From NCBI RefSeq assembly GCF_014207705.1, contig NZ_JACHIU010000001.1:2720501-2784500 (forward strand): a stretch of DNA of 64,000 nucleotides, given 5' to 3'. Every line of letters begins with the position of its first letter. The stretch's first letter is position 1. Positions 1 through 8,077 of the stretch are shown piece after piece. This stretch comes from Sphaerisporangium rubeum. GTDB taxonomy: Bacteria; Actinomycetota; Actinomycetes; Streptosporangiales; Streptosporangiaceae. Under the pieces are notes generated by a model. It worked only from the letters and a program-made list of their open reading frames with translations, did not search any database and was not told the DNA's origin. A program made the translations under genes and the position numbers.

Positions 1-1538
1 GGCGCGAGCACTTCGTCTCCTCGGCCCACGAGCGCGCGCAGGTGCAGCACGTGCGCGTCGGCTTCGACGACGAGGGCCGCCTCCACGGACTGGACGTCAC
101 CATCCAGCACGACCACGGCGCCTACACGCCGTACGGCATCATCGTGCCGATCATCACCGCCACGCAGCTCCTCGGGCCGTACCGCGTCGGCGCCTACCGG
201 GTGGAATTCTCCTCGATCTACACCAACACCGTGCAGGTCACGCCGTACCGTGGCGCGGGCCGTCCTCAGGGTGTGTTCTGCATGGAACGCACGATGGACC
301 GCATCGCCGCGCATCTCGGCATGGACCGGACCGCGGTGCGGGCCGCCAACTTCATCCAGCCCGACCAGTTCCCCTACGACCAGGGCCTGATGTTCCAGGA
401 CGGCCGGCCGCTGATCTACGACAGCGGCGACTACCCCGAGTCGCTGCGCATGCTGAAGGAGCTCATCGGTTGGGACGCCTTCCCCGCCGAGAAGGAACGG
501 GCCGCCGCCGAGGGCCGCACGATCGGCATCGGCATCGGCTGCTACGTCGAGGGCACCGGCGTCGGGCCGTACGAAGGCGGCCACGTGCAGGTCACCTCCG
601 ACGGCCGGGTGCACGTCTCCACGGGCCTCACCTCGCAGGGCCAGGGCCACGAGACGGTGTTCGCGCAGATCGCCGCCACCGAGCTCGGCGTGCCGATCGA
701 CCGGGTGTCGGTGGTCACCGGCGACACCCGCCGCTTCGGTTACGCCGTCGGCACGTTCGCCTCGCGGGCCGCCGTGATGAGCGGCAACGCCATCGCGCTG
801 GCCTGCCGCAAGGTGCGCGACAAGGCGCTGCGGATCGCCGCCGACGCTTTGGAGGCCGATCCGCGTGACCTGGAGATCGTGGACGGCGACGTGCGGGTCG
901 TGGGGAACCCCGGGGCCGCGGTGCCGCTCGCCACGGTGGCCGTGCTGTCCAACCCGCTGCGGTACGCCTTCGACGAGGAGGCCAAACGGGCCACGCAGTT
1001 CACCGGGACCGCGTCGATGGACCGGCCGCCGGTCGACGAAGGCGAGGAGCCGGGGCTGGAGGGCCGCGACTACTACTCGCCGGTGCGTTCGACGTTCGCG
1101 TCCGGCATGCACGCCGCCGTCGTGGAGACCGACCCCGGCACCGCGGAGATCCGCATCCTGCGGTACGCCGTGGTGCACGACTGCGGGAAGCTGATCAACC
1201 CGATGATCGTGGAGGGGCAGATCCACGGCGGGGTGGCGCAGGGTGTCGGCGGCGCGCTGTACGAACGCATGGTGTACGACGGCCACGGCCAGCTCCTCAA
1301 CGCGTCCTTCATGGACTTCCTGATGCCGTACGCGACCGAGGTGCCGCGCATCGAGACGGCGCACCTGGAGACGCCGTCGCCGCTGAACCCGCTCGGCATC
1401 AAGGGTGCGGGGGAGGCGGGGGTGATCCCGGTGTCGGCGGTGGTCGCCGCGGCGGTCGAGGACGCCGAGGGCATCACGATCAGCCGCATGCCGATCTCGC
1501 CGTCCGACCTGTACGACCTGCGGCGGGCCGCCGGGTGA
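1..1538 (+). CDS. Molybdenum hydroxylase large subunit (xanthine dehydrogenase / CO dehydrogenase L family), 5' end missing
   Basis: C-terminal 511 residues of the molybdopterin-binding subunit of a xanthine dehydrogenase / aerobic CO dehydrogenase type enzyme. The gene enters from the left edge; the first full codon is at base 3 and the reading frame is open from there. Near base 240 the active-site loop reads PYRGAGRP, the form found in general and form II enzymes, not the AYxCSFR loop of true form I CO dehydrogenase. A glutamine-rich cofactor segment (TSQGQGHETVF) and the C-terminal KGAGEAG motif, with the expected catalytic glutamate, are intact. The FAD and iron-sulfur subunits should lie outside the window. 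A CoxG-like protein is encoded 5.7 kb downstream but is not in the same operon. The substrate cannot be predicted. Confidence 0.93.
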   Translation, partial: REHFVSSAHERAQVQHVRVGFDDEGRLHGLDVTIQHDHGAYTPYGIIVPIITATQLLGPYRVGAYRVEFSSIYTNTVQVTPYRGAGRPQGVFCMERTMDRIAAHLGMDRTAVRAANFIQPDQFPYDQGLMFQDGRPLIYDSGDYPESLRMLKELIGWDAFPAEKERAAAEGRTIGIGIGCYVEGTGVGPYEGGHVQVTSDGRVHVSTGLTSQGQGHETVFAQIAATELGVPIDRVSVVTGDTRRFGYAVGTFASRAAVMSGNAIALACRKVRDKALRIAADALEADPRDLEIVDGDVRVVGNPGAAVPLATVAVLSNPLRYAFDEEAKRATQFTGTASMDRPPVDEGEEPGLEGRDYYSPVRSTFASGMHAAVVETDPGTAEIRILRYAVVHDCGKLINPMIVEGQIHGGVAQGVGGALYERMVYDGHGQLLNASFMDFLMPYATEVPRIETAHLETPSPLNPLGIKGAGEAGVIPVSAVVAAAVEDAEGITISRMPISPSDLYDLRRAAG

Positions 1539-1548
1539 GGCCGTCTAT

Positions 1549-1582
1549 GGCCTGACGGTCATGATCCACTCACCGTCAGGCC
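1549..1582 (+). terminator. Hairpin terminator after the hydroxylase gene
   Basis: Perfect 11-bp inverted repeat (GGCCTGACGGT and its complement) around a 12-base loop, starting 10 bases after the stop codon. No T-run follows, as is common in GC-rich actinobacteria. Confidence 0.7.
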
Positions 1583-1716
1583 CGTCAGCCTCACCGCGAC
1601 ACTCAGGTCGCTATCTGTAGTCGAGTTGCTACATTCCGTGATTGTCGCGCGCCGGACCGGCCGTCCCGCCTGGGGACGTGCCGCCGGCGCACCCATCACA
1701 GAGGAGGACTCGGGTA

Positions 1717-2112
1717 GTGAGATCACGGACAGGCACGGCACGAGCGGCCCTGGCGGCGGCCGGCCTGATCGCGGTGGCGCTCGCCGCACCCGCGCCGGCC
1801 ATGGCCATGGACGGCGACGCGGCGGCGTCGCTGCGGCAGGCACGCGAGCAGTGCGGCGGTGGCGAGATCTGCTTCTGGTACTACCGCGACTATTCCGGCA
1901 CGCCGTGGCGCTGGACGCCGGCCAACGGCTACCGCGACATGCCGTCCAACCTGCACGACCACGTGTACTCGTTCTACGCCAACGCCGAGGGGTGCTTCAT
2001 CGACTGGGACCCGGCGGAGCGCCGCAGGGTGAACAGCGGCGACTACGCGCAGGCGTACGACACCAACTTCGGCCGCAGGATCGACGCCGTCGGACCCTCC
2101 GGCATGTGCTGA
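1717..2112 (+). CDS. Secreted peptidase inhibitor family I36-like protein
   Basis: Small exported protein of 131 residues. The GTG start at 1717 is chosen because GAGGAGG lies 9 bases upstream and translation then opens directly with a signal peptide: basic MRSRTGTAR, an Ala/Leu/Val core, and a likely cleavage after APAMA. The mature part has the I36 pattern, with the CGGGEICFWYYRDYSG segment, further aromatic and glycine residues, and cysteines in the middle and at the C terminus that could form disulfides. Known I36 members such as SMPI inhibit metalloproteases; inhibition here is inferred from family only. It is a single gene between a terminator and the convergent cydAB operon. Confidence 0.8.
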   Translation: MRSRTGTARAALAAAGLIAVALAAPAPAMAMDGDAAASLRQAREQCGGGEICFWYYRDYSGTPWRWTPANGYRDMPSNLHDHVYSFYANAEGCFIDWDPAERRRVNSGDYAQAYDTNFGRRIDAVGPSGMC

Positions 2113-2119
2113 CCGGCCG

Positions 2120-2142
2120 GCGCCTCCGGCGAGGGGAGGCGC
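2120..2142. terminator. Shared convergent terminator
   Basis: Perfect 8-bp stem GCGCCTCC/GGAGGCGC with a 7-base loop, placed between the I36-like gene (plus) and cydB (minus), so it could serve both. Confidence 0.55.
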
Positions 2143-2147
2143 GGGGC

Positions 2148-3125
2148 TCACGCGGTGACGCGGCGGCGGAACACCCAGTACGTCCACGCCTGGTAGCCGA
2201 GCACGAACGGCAGCGCGGCCAGACCGATCCAGGTCAGCACGCCGAGCGTGTACGGCCCGGAGGCCGCCTGCGCCAGCGTCAGGCCGGGGAGCGGCGCGCG
2301 GTGCAGCGTCGCGAACACCGTCCCGGTGACCAGCACGATCGCCGCCGCGGTCGCGGTGAAGGCCCAGCCTTCACGCCGGCGCCACGCCAGTGCCACCGCG
2401 GCGGCGAGCGCCGCGACGGCCCCGGCCGCCGCGATCCACACCTGCGGGTGCGCCGTCCACCCGGCGCCACCCGCCACCCCGGCCGTCCCCGGGCCGCCTG
2501 ACCCCGCACCCGCCGTTCCCGCCGCCAGGCCCGCGAGGGCCGGCAGGGACACGGCGGCGAGGGGGAGCGCGGCGACGGCGGCGGCCGGCACGAGACGGCG
2601 GGCCCTGGCCCGCAGCGGGCCCGCCGTCTTCAGCGACAGGAACACCGCGCCGTGCAGCAGCGCCACCGCCAGCGACAACGCGCCGCCGAGCGCGGCGGCC
2701 CGCGCCGAGCCGTACAGCAGGTGGCCGAACACCGCACCCCAGGTGATCGCGGTCACGGCGCTGCCTGCCGCGATGCCGATGTCGCACAGCCTGCGCTCGG
2801 CGGGCCGCACCTTGCCGCGCCACTCCAGCGCGACCCCTCGCACGATGAGCGCGGTGAGCACCAGCACCAGCGGCAGGTAGTAGGTGCTCAGCAGGCCCGC
2901 GTACCAGGCGGGGAACGCGGCGAACGTCGCGCCGACCGCGGTGATCAGCCACACCTCGTTGCCGTCCCACACCGGGCCGATGGTGCCGAGCGCCTGGCCA
3001 CGTTCGGCGTCACCGCGAGCGGCCAGCGGCAGCAGCGCGCCGACGCCGAAGTCGAAGCCTTCGAGCACGAAGTAACCGGTCCACAGGAACGCGATGACCA
3101 GGAACCAGAAGGTCGTGAGCTCCAT
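2148..3125 (-). CDS. cydB: Cytochrome bd ubiquinol/menaquinol oxidase subunit II
   Basis: Subunit II of the cytochrome bd terminal oxidase, an integral membrane protein that pairs with CydA to oxidise quinol with oxygen. The 325 residues begin with the family signature MELTTFWFLVIAFLW then YFVLEGFDFGVG, followed by PVWDGNEVW and about eight hydrophobic segments. It starts 10 bases after the cydA stop, with AGGGAGA as ribosome binding site, so the two are co-transcribed. The cydCD exporter genes are not in the window. A Gly/Ala/Pro-rich stretch near residues 200-225 lies in a loop and is longer than usual. It acts under low oxygen or when the bc1-aa3 branch is impaired (family knowledge). Confidence 0.96.
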   Translation of the reverse strand: MELTTFWFLVIAFLWTGYFVLEGFDFGVGALLPLAARGDAERGQALGTIGPVWDGNEVWLITAVGATFAAFPAWYAGLLSTYYLPLVLVLTALIVRGVALEWRGKVRPAERRLCDIGIAAGSAVTAITWGAVFGHLLYGSARAAALGGALSLAVALLHGAVFLSLKTAGPLRARARRLVPAAAVAALPLAAVSLPALAGLAAGTAGAGSGGPGTAGVAGGAGWTAHPQVWIAAAGAVAALAAAVALAWRRREGWAFTATAAAIVLVTGTVFATLHRAPLPGLTLAQAASGPYTLGVLTWIGLAALPFVLGYQAWTYWVFRRRVTA

Positions 3126-3135
3126 CAGGGTCTCC

Positions 3136-4506
3136 CTAGTACATCAGGGTCGGGGTGAGCGGGGTCGTCTCCGGCCGCGGTTCCGGCGCCGGCTCGGCAG
3201 GCTCGGGGCCGGTCCGGACGTGCCGGGCCAGCAGGAGGGCCTCGGCGGCGGCCAGCACGCCGTACAGCACCGTGAAGATCGCCAGCGAGACGGCCACCTC
3301 GCCGAGGGAGACGCCGGGGGAGACGGCGGCGGCGGTCAGCAGCTCACCCTGGACGACCCACGGCTGGCGGCCGATCTCGCTGAGCAGCCATCCGGCGATG
3401 ACGGCGATCAGCGGCAGCGGCAGCGCGGCGAGACCGGCGCGTGCCAGCCACCGGGGGACCGGCCGGCGGCGCCGCAGGGCCCACAGGCCCGCCGTCGACA
3501 GCGCGACCGTGGCCAGGCCGAAGACGATCATCACGCGGAACGACCAGTACACCAGCGGGATGTTCGGGATGTAGTCGCCGGGGCCGAACCGTGCGGCGTA
3601 CACCTGCTGCAGGTCGTCCACGCCGCGGACGACGGCGCCGGGGTCGTGCGCGGCGAGCAGGCTGAGTGCGTACGGCACCTCCACGCCGGGGACGGGGGAG
3701 AACGCGGCACCCCGCTCGTCGTGCCGCAGGCCCTCGGCGGCGGCGAGTTTCATGGGCTGCTGCTCGTGCAGGAGCCGGCCCGACAGGTCGCCGGTACCGG
3801 CGACCAGCGCGCCGGCCAGCGCGGTCATCACGAGCGCGCCGCGCAGGCAGGAGCGCCACATCGGGTCCACGTCGCCGGTCCGGCGCTCGCGCAGCACGCG
3901 GTAGCCGCACACCGCGATCACGAAGCCGCCGGCGACGACGAACGACGCGGCGACGACGTGCGGCACCTGCGCGAGCGCGGTCGAGTCGGTGAGCACGGCC
4001 CACAGGTCGGTCATCCTGGCCTTGCCGTCGACCACCTCGTAGCCGACGGGGTGCTTCATCCACGCGTTGGCCGCCAGGATGAAGTACGCCGACAGGTTGG
4101 AGCCGATCGCGGCGGCCCAGATGCAGGCGAGATGCACCCGTTTGGGGAGCCGGTCCCAGCCGAAGATCCACAGGCCGAGGAAGGTCGACTCCAGGAAGAA
4201 GGCCAGCAGCGCCTCCAGGGCCAGTGGCGCGCCGAACACGTCGCCGACGAAGATCGAGTACTCGCTCCAGTTCATGCCGAACTGGAACTCCTGCACGATC
4301 CCGGTGACCACACCCATGGCGAAGTTGATCAGGAAGAGCTTGCCGAAGAATTTCGTGAGCCGCAGATATTGCGCCTTGCCGGTGCGATGCCAGGCGGTCT
4401 GCAGTCCGGCCACGAAGACGCCGAGGCCGATCGTGAGGGGGACGAAGAGGAAGTGGTACACGGTGGTGATCCCGAACTGCCACCGCGCCAGGTCAAGTGC
4501 GTCCAT
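3136..4506 (-). CDS. cydA: Cytochrome bd ubiquinol/menaquinol oxidase subunit I
   Basis: Subunit I of cytochrome bd oxidase, carrying the three hemes and the quinol site. The ATG at 4506 is chosen because GGGGGAG lies just upstream and the protein then begins MDALDLARWQFGITTVYHF, matching the family N terminus including the heme-ligand histidine at about residue 18. GRNW-type conserved regions are present: FQFGMNWSEYS, FGAPLALEALLAFFLEST and GSNLSAYFILAANAWMKHPVG. The length of 456 residues indicates the short Q-loop class typical of actinobacteria. The C-terminal 30 residues are Pro/Glu/Thr-rich and probably cytoplasmic. The upstream region has a cluster of CTAC/GTAG dyads likely to control transcription. 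Confidence 0.97.
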   Translation of the reverse strand: MDALDLARWQFGITTVYHFLFVPLTIGLGVFVAGLQTAWHRTGKAQYLRLTKFFGKLFLINFAMGVVTGIVQEFQFGMNWSEYSIFVGDVFGAPLALEALLAFFLESTFLGLWIFGWDRLPKRVHLACIWAAAIGSNLSAYFILAANAWMKHPVGYEVVDGKARMTDLWAVLTDSTALAQVPHVVAASFVVAGGFVIAVCGYRVLRERRTGDVDPMWRSCLRGALVMTALAGALVAGTGDLSGRLLHEQQPMKLAAAEGLRHDERGAAFSPVPGVEVPYALSLLAAHDPGAVVRGVDDLQQVYAARFGPGDYIPNIPLVYWSFRVMIVFGLATVALSTAGLWALRRRRPVPRWLARAGLAALPLPLIAVIAGWLLSEIGRQPWVVQGELLTAAAVSPGVSLGEVAVSLAIFTVLYGVLAAAEALLLARHVRTGPEPAEPAPEPRPETTPLTPTLMY

Positions 4507-4535
4507 TTCTCCCCCACGTGGGTGCGCACGAAGCT

Positions 4536-4578
4536 CTACGGGCCGTAGTGCTACATCCAGTAGTACTACAAGCTGTAG
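4536..4578. promoter_or_regulatory. Cluster of CTAC/GTAG dyads upstream of cydA
   Basis: Alternating half-sites form overlapping dyads: CTACGGGCCGTAG (4536-4548), GTAGTGCTAC (4545-4554), the perfect palindrome GTAGTACTAC (4560-4569) and CTACAAGCTGTAG (4566-4578). They lie 30-72 bases upstream of the cydA start. The pattern recalls TACA/TGTA-type operators of BlaI/CopY repressors and does not match the TGTGAACGCGTTCACA-type Rex site. The regulator identity is inference. Confidence 0.55.
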
Positions 4579-4751
4579 AGCAATTGCGTGCAGAGCAGCT
4601 GCGATCTTCGTCACACACGCAATGCCTGGTCGCGGCGTCAAGCCGATGTCAATCAGCCGTCAAGTCGATGCCCTCCGGCCGCAAGCACGCCGCAAGCAGC
4701 CCCCCGCACAGTTGAAGTGTGAACCGTTCACCCGCGCCGGGAGGAGCGACC

Positions 4752-5564
4752 ATGTCAGCATCCGGGCCAGTGTCCGGGCCAGCGTCCGGGTCCCAGTCCG
4801 GATCACGGCGGCGCGGCGTCATCCGCAAGGTCGGCGCCTGGCCGCGCGGCAGCCTGCTCGGCGGGCTCGGCGAGGAGACCCGGGAGGAGTTCCTGCGGCT
4901 CGGCCGTCCCCGGCAGTTCGCCACCGGGGAGACCCTGATGATGGAAGGCGACCGCACCCGGCACGTCTACCTGCTGGTGGACGGCTGCGTGAAACTCACG
5001 GCCAACACCGAGAGCGGACGGCTCACGCTGCTCGGCATCCGCGTCGGCGGGGACGTCGTCGGCGAGTTCGCCGCACTCGACGGACAGCCGCGCGTCGCCA
5101 CCGTCGTCGCGGCCGGCCCCTGCCTCGCCAGGCACATCCCGCACGAGACGTTCGTCGAGTTCCTGCAGCTCCGGCCCGAGGCGGGACTCGCGGTCAACCG
5201 CGCGGTCGTCGAGAAGGTGCGCTGGTCCACCCGGCGGCGCGTCGAGTTCGGCTCGTTCTCCACGCTCACCCGGCTGGCCCGCGTGCTCGTCGAACTCGCC
5301 AGGTCCTACGGGGAGCCCGTGCCGGAAGGCGTCATGATCGGCGTCGCGCTCACCCAGCCCGAACTCGCGGCCCTCGTCGGCGCCGCCGACATCACCGTCC
5401 ACAAGGCGCTCACCACCCTGCGCCGCGCCGGGGTCCTCGGCACGGGGTACCGCCGCATCGTGCTGCACGACCTGCGCAGACTGCAGAGTTTCGCCGGTCA
5501 GGGCCAGAACCCGTCCGAGTACGAGGTGCCCGGCAGGCCCGGACGTGACTCTGTGAACATCTGA
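4752..5564 (+). CDS. Crp/Fnr family transcriptional regulator
   Basis: Cyclic-nucleotide-type DNA-binding regulator of 270 residues. The ATG at 4752 has GGAGGAG 5 bases upstream; an upstream in-frame ATG at 4719 lacks this. Residues 1-25 are a Ser/Gly/Pro-rich tail. The beta-barrel sensor domain follows (about 40-160) with the phosphate-binding cassette GEFAALDGQPRVATV, whose Glu and Arg are the residues that bind cyclic nucleotide in CRP. The C-terminal winged helix has LTQPELAALVGAADITVHKAL as recognition region, where the usual SRETVSR is replaced by ADITVHK. No cysteine cluster for an iron-sulfur centre is seen, so it is CRP-like rather than FNR-like. It is divergent from cydA and heads an operon with a cyclase-like protein, which suggests a shared signalling role. 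Confidence 0.92.
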   Translation: MSASGPVSGPASGSQSGSRRRGVIRKVGAWPRGSLLGGLGEETREEFLRLGRPRQFATGETLMMEGDRTRHVYLLVDGCVKLTANTESGRLTLLGIRVGGDVVGEFAALDGQPRVATVVAAGPCLARHIPHETFVEFLQLRPEAGLAVNRAVVEKVRWSTRRRVEFGSFSTLTRLARVLVELARSYGEPVPEGVMIGVALTQPELAALVGAADITVHKALTTLRRAGVLGTGYRRIVLHDLRRLQSFAGQGQNPSEYEVPGRPGRDSVNI

Positions 5565-5624
5565 CGACGCCGCCCCGGCGATACATCAGGTGACGTCGTC
5601 CCCGCCGTGAAGGAGATCGAACCG

Positions 5625-6308
5625 GTGAACGACCTGAGCGGAGAAGTCCGGCGGCTGTGCGTGGCCCTCGACACCGAGGACCCCGGCGGTGCGACCCCCG
5701 TCACCCGCGACCACGCGCACCGGCGGCTCGTCGACCTCGTCACCGAGGCCGTCGCGCGGGCCGGCCTCGACCGCCTGTACCTCGCCGACCGGGGTGCCAC
5801 CTCCGGCACCCACGACCAGCGGGGAGCCTTCTACCTGCTGCCCTCCGGCGTGAACGAGGCCCGGATCGTCGCCGGCCTCACCGGGGAACTGCGCCTCGCC
5901 CTCCGGCGCCGCAACCACGGCCTCGGACCCGGCTCGTCCCTGCGGCTGCGGGTACGCGCCGCGTTCCACCAGGGCCCGACGAGGGTCGCCGACACCGGCT
6001 TCTTCGGCCGCGCCGTGGACACCGTGCACCACCTGCGCGACACCCCCGAGGTCCGCACCGAACTCCACCGCCACCCCCACGCCGACCTGGCCGTCGTCCT
6101 GTCCGCGCAACTCTTCGAGGACGTCATCGGCTGCGACCACCGCGACCTGCGCAGATCCCTGTTCCGCCGCCTCCTCGTCCCGTCTGCCGACGGCGTGGGC
6201 GAAGCCTGGCTCAGCCTCCCCGGCGCCGACACCCCGAGCCAGACCCGCCCCTACCGAGGCGCGACCGCCACCCCCGCCTACGCCCCCACCCCACCCGCCG
6301 GCCACTGA
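5625..6308 (+). CDS. Degenerate class III nucleotide-cyclase-like protein
   Basis: Protein of 227 residues. The GTG at 5625 follows AAGGAG by 9 bases. The layout resembles catalytic domains of class III cyclases: an opening strand (VRRLCVALDTED), a GAFYLLPSGVNEARIVAGL segment where cyclases have a GDG turn, a helix of the ALRRRNHGL type, then RLRVRAAFHQGPTRVADTGFFGRAVDTV, like the hGPV and new-name regions of cyclases. The metal-binding aspartates and transition-state residues are not evident, so it is probably not an active cyclase. Similar proteins occur widely in actinobacteria, often beside regulators (family impression, not searched). Downstream of a CRP-family gene it could act as a nucleotide sensor or partner. 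The last 30 residues are Pro/Thr-rich. Confidence 0.5.
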   Translation: MNDLSGEVRRLCVALDTEDPGGATPVTRDHAHRRLVDLVTEAVARAGLDRLYLADRGATSGTHDQRGAFYLLPSGVNEARIVAGLTGELRLALRRRNHGLGPGSSLRLRVRAAFHQGPTRVADTGFFGRAVDTVHHLRDTPEVRTELHRHPHADLAVVLSAQLFEDVIGCDHRDLRRSLFRRLLVPSADGVGEAWLSLPGADTPSQTRPYRGATATPAYAPTPPAGH

Positions 6309-6327
6309 CCCCACGAAAGGACCCTCG

Positions 6328-6639
6328 ATGCCCCCCACAGGGACCCTGACGGGCCCAGAGGCCCCCATCCTCCGCGACCACGCCACCGTCAACTGGCACG
6401 TGATAGGCCGCCTGGACAGCCTGCGCCGAGAGGTCTTCCTGGCGTGCCTGCCTCCCACCCTGCGCACCGAGACCATGCTCGACCTCATGGCCATCAGAAC
6501 CCGCGTGTGCTCCCGCACCGGCTTCGACGAGGCCGAGATCCGGACCCTCCTCACCCACCTGACCACCCTCGTCACCCACCACCCCCTCCTGTCCACCAAA
6601 GTCGCCGGCCTCTCTGCCGAGCTCATCGGCCGACCGTGA
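6328..6639 (+). CDS. Small helical protein, unknown, third gene of the Crp operon
   Basis: A 103-residue protein starting at ATG 6328 with GAAAGGA 6 bases upstream, 19 bases after the cyclase-like gene. No known domain is recognised. The sequence looks mostly alpha-helical: a short Pro-rich start, then helices around residues 15-40, 45-60 and 68-95 with repeated Leu/Thr (IRTLLTHLTTLVTHHPLL). There is no signal peptide or membrane segment, so it is probably cytoplasmic. Its position suggests it works with the cyclase-like protein and CRP-type regulator. The operon ends at the strong hairpin at 6719-6759. Confidence 0.6.
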   Translation: MPPTGTLTGPEAPILRDHATVNWHVIGRLDSLRREVFLACLPPTLRTETMLDLMAIRTRVCSRTGFDEAEIRTLLTHLTTLVTHHPLLSTKVAGLSAELIGRP

Positions 6640-6718
6640 ACCCACCCCCAATATCAACCCACGGGGCTAGCAAACCCACCCAATGGGGATAAAGCCGAAG
6701 CACAACCCCCCACAAACC

Positions 6719-6759
6719 GGGTGGGCGTCCCCAGGGGAGGGGACCGGGGACGCCCACCC
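6719..6759 (+). terminator. Strong hairpin terminator of the Crp operon
   Basis: Perfect 14-bp inverted repeat GGGTGGGCGTCCCC / GGGGACGCCCACCC with a 13-base loop, 80 bases after the operon's last stop. No T-run follows. Confidence 0.75.
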
Positions 6760-6803
6760 TCCGACCAAACCGGCCCGTGCTCGGGGGCTCGTGGTTCCGA
6801 CCA

Positions 6804-7000
6804 GGTGTCGGCCTGTTCGACCGAAGATGGGATCGATCCGTTTCTCCGTCCGGGGTGTCGGCTTGGCCGCGGTGTCGGTCCACCTTCGGGGGGTGTCGGC
6901 CTGCCGGTGGTTTCGACTGACGTATCTGCGTGGGGTGTCGACTTGTTCGTCCGTGCATGAAGTCGACCCGGGGTGTCGGCCTGGCCGTGGTGTCGACGCA
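6804..7000 (+). repeat. Array of GGTGTCGRCYTG direct repeats in a gene-free gap
   Basis: The 12-mer GGTGTCGRCYTG occurs at 6804, 6854, 6892, 6934 and 6972. A weaker companion (GGTGTCGGTCCA, GGTTTCGACTGA, GGTGTCGACGCA) follows exactly 17 bases after the copies at 6854, 6892 and 6972, so the basic unit is a pair. The array fills most of the 550-base gap between the operon terminator and the CoxG-like gene. No convincing protein is encoded across it. Function unknown; it could be a multi-site operator, a repeat-type regulatory RNA or a remnant of expanded sequence. Confidence 0.6.
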
Positions 7001-7193
7001 CCCGTCCGTGCGCGGACCCGGTTCGGCGCCGAGGCGGTGGGACGTGGTGCGGCGAATCCGGCGCCGTCGTACGGCGGGTGACCGGTCGCACGTGGAGGTG
7101 AGATCTGACGACGGGGGAGGTCGGCGTCAGGCGGAAGTTGCTCTTATCGGCAGGCTGCGGGGATCCTTAGTCTCTCGGGCATCGGAGGTGGTC

Positions 7194-7898
7194 ATGAAGG
7201 TCGTCGGCAGTGCCGTCGTCGGGGTGGATCGGGAACGGGTGTGGGCCGCGTTGCGGGACCCGGCGGTGCTGGTGCGTACGATCCCGGGTTGTGAGCGGCT
7301 GGAGGCCACGGGGACGGACACCTACCGGATGACGGTCAGCGCGGGGGTCGCGTCGATCAAGGGGGTCTACCAGGGGGAGGTGTCGCTGTCCGACCCCGAG
7401 GAGCCGGAGCGGTTCACGCTCAGGGCACGTGGCGCGGGGGCCCCCGGCACGGTGGACGCGACGGTCCAGATCCTGCTCAGCGAGGTGGACGGCGGTTCGA
7501 CCCGGGTGGACTACGACGCGGAGGCCGTGGTCGGCGGCATGATCGGCGGCGTGGGTCAGCGCATGCTGGGCTCGGTGGCCAAGAAGACGGCCGGTGAGTT
7601 CTTCACGGCGGTGGAACACCACCTGTGCGCACCGGCGGAGCCCGCCGCGGTCGCCGTTCCCACCCCGGGACCGGTGACCGCACCCGCACCGGTCACCACG
7701 CCGGCCGGTCCCACGCCGGTACCGGCGGCCGTCGACGTCCGGTACGCCGCGGCCTCCCAGATCTACGAACGTCCCGCGCAACCCTCCACGGCCGCGACCC
7801 GCGTCTGGCCGGTGCTGGCCGCGTTCGGCATGGGTGCGGGGATCGCGCTCGGCAGCACCGCCATCGGCTGGCTGTTCGGCCGCACGTCCCGCCGCTGA
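7194..7898 (+). CDS. CoxG-like SRPBCC protein with C-terminal membrane anchor
   Basis: A 234-residue protein. The ATG at 7194 has GGAGG 5 bases upstream and gives the usual start MKVVGSAVVGVDRERVWAAL. Residues 1-145 form a START/SRPBCC fold of the carbon monoxide dehydrogenase subunit G family, with characteristic VLVRTIPGCERLE, YQGEVSLSDP and VDYDAEAVVGGMIGGVGQRML. A Pro/Thr/Ala-rich linker (about 150-195) leads to one membrane segment (VLAAFGMGAGIALGSTAIGWL) and a basic tail, so the domain is tethered to the membrane facing the cytoplasm. CoxG recruits CO dehydrogenase to the membrane in Oligotropha (known). The hydroxylase large subunit lies 5.7 kb upstream, so a functional link is possible but not shown by an operon. 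Confidence 0.85.
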   Translation: MKVVGSAVVGVDRERVWAALRDPAVLVRTIPGCERLEATGTDTYRMTVSAGVASIKGVYQGEVSLSDPEEPERFTLRARGAGAPGTVDATVQILLSEVDGGSTRVDYDAEAVVGGMIGGVGQRMLGSVAKKTAGEFFTAVEHHLCAPAEPAAVAVPTPGPVTAPAPVTTPAGPTPVPAAVDVRYAAASQIYERPAQPSTAATRVWPVLAAFGMGAGIALGSTAIGWLFGRTSRR

Positions 7899-8077
7899 CG
7901 CCACGGTTAGATCTTTGCCCCCTCGGCGGCAACGGCGACCCCTGCGTACGCACCCACCCGCGGCAGGGAGGCGCCGGGGACCGGCCGATATCTCGGCGCG
8001 GCCCGTGCGTACGGTCAAGCCGCCGGGCTGAGCCGCGGATCAGAGGTAGATCCCGACCTTGTTACCGAACCTCGCCT

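Noticed and set aside
3094-4548. Long plus-strand frame opposite cydA
   Set aside because: It mirrors the cydA coding strand with no start signal and an Arg/Gly/His-rich composition typical of antisense frames in GC-rich DNA.
6683-7081. Protein-coding frames across the 12-mer repeat array
   Set aside because: Open frames exist on both strands but have poor codon bias, no start signals and derive from the repeats.
1-7898. The first gene as a true CO dehydrogenase (coxL) with coxG
   Set aside because: The active-site loop is PYRGAGR, not AYxCSFR, and the CoxG-like gene is 5.7 kb away, so a CO-oxidising role is not claimed.
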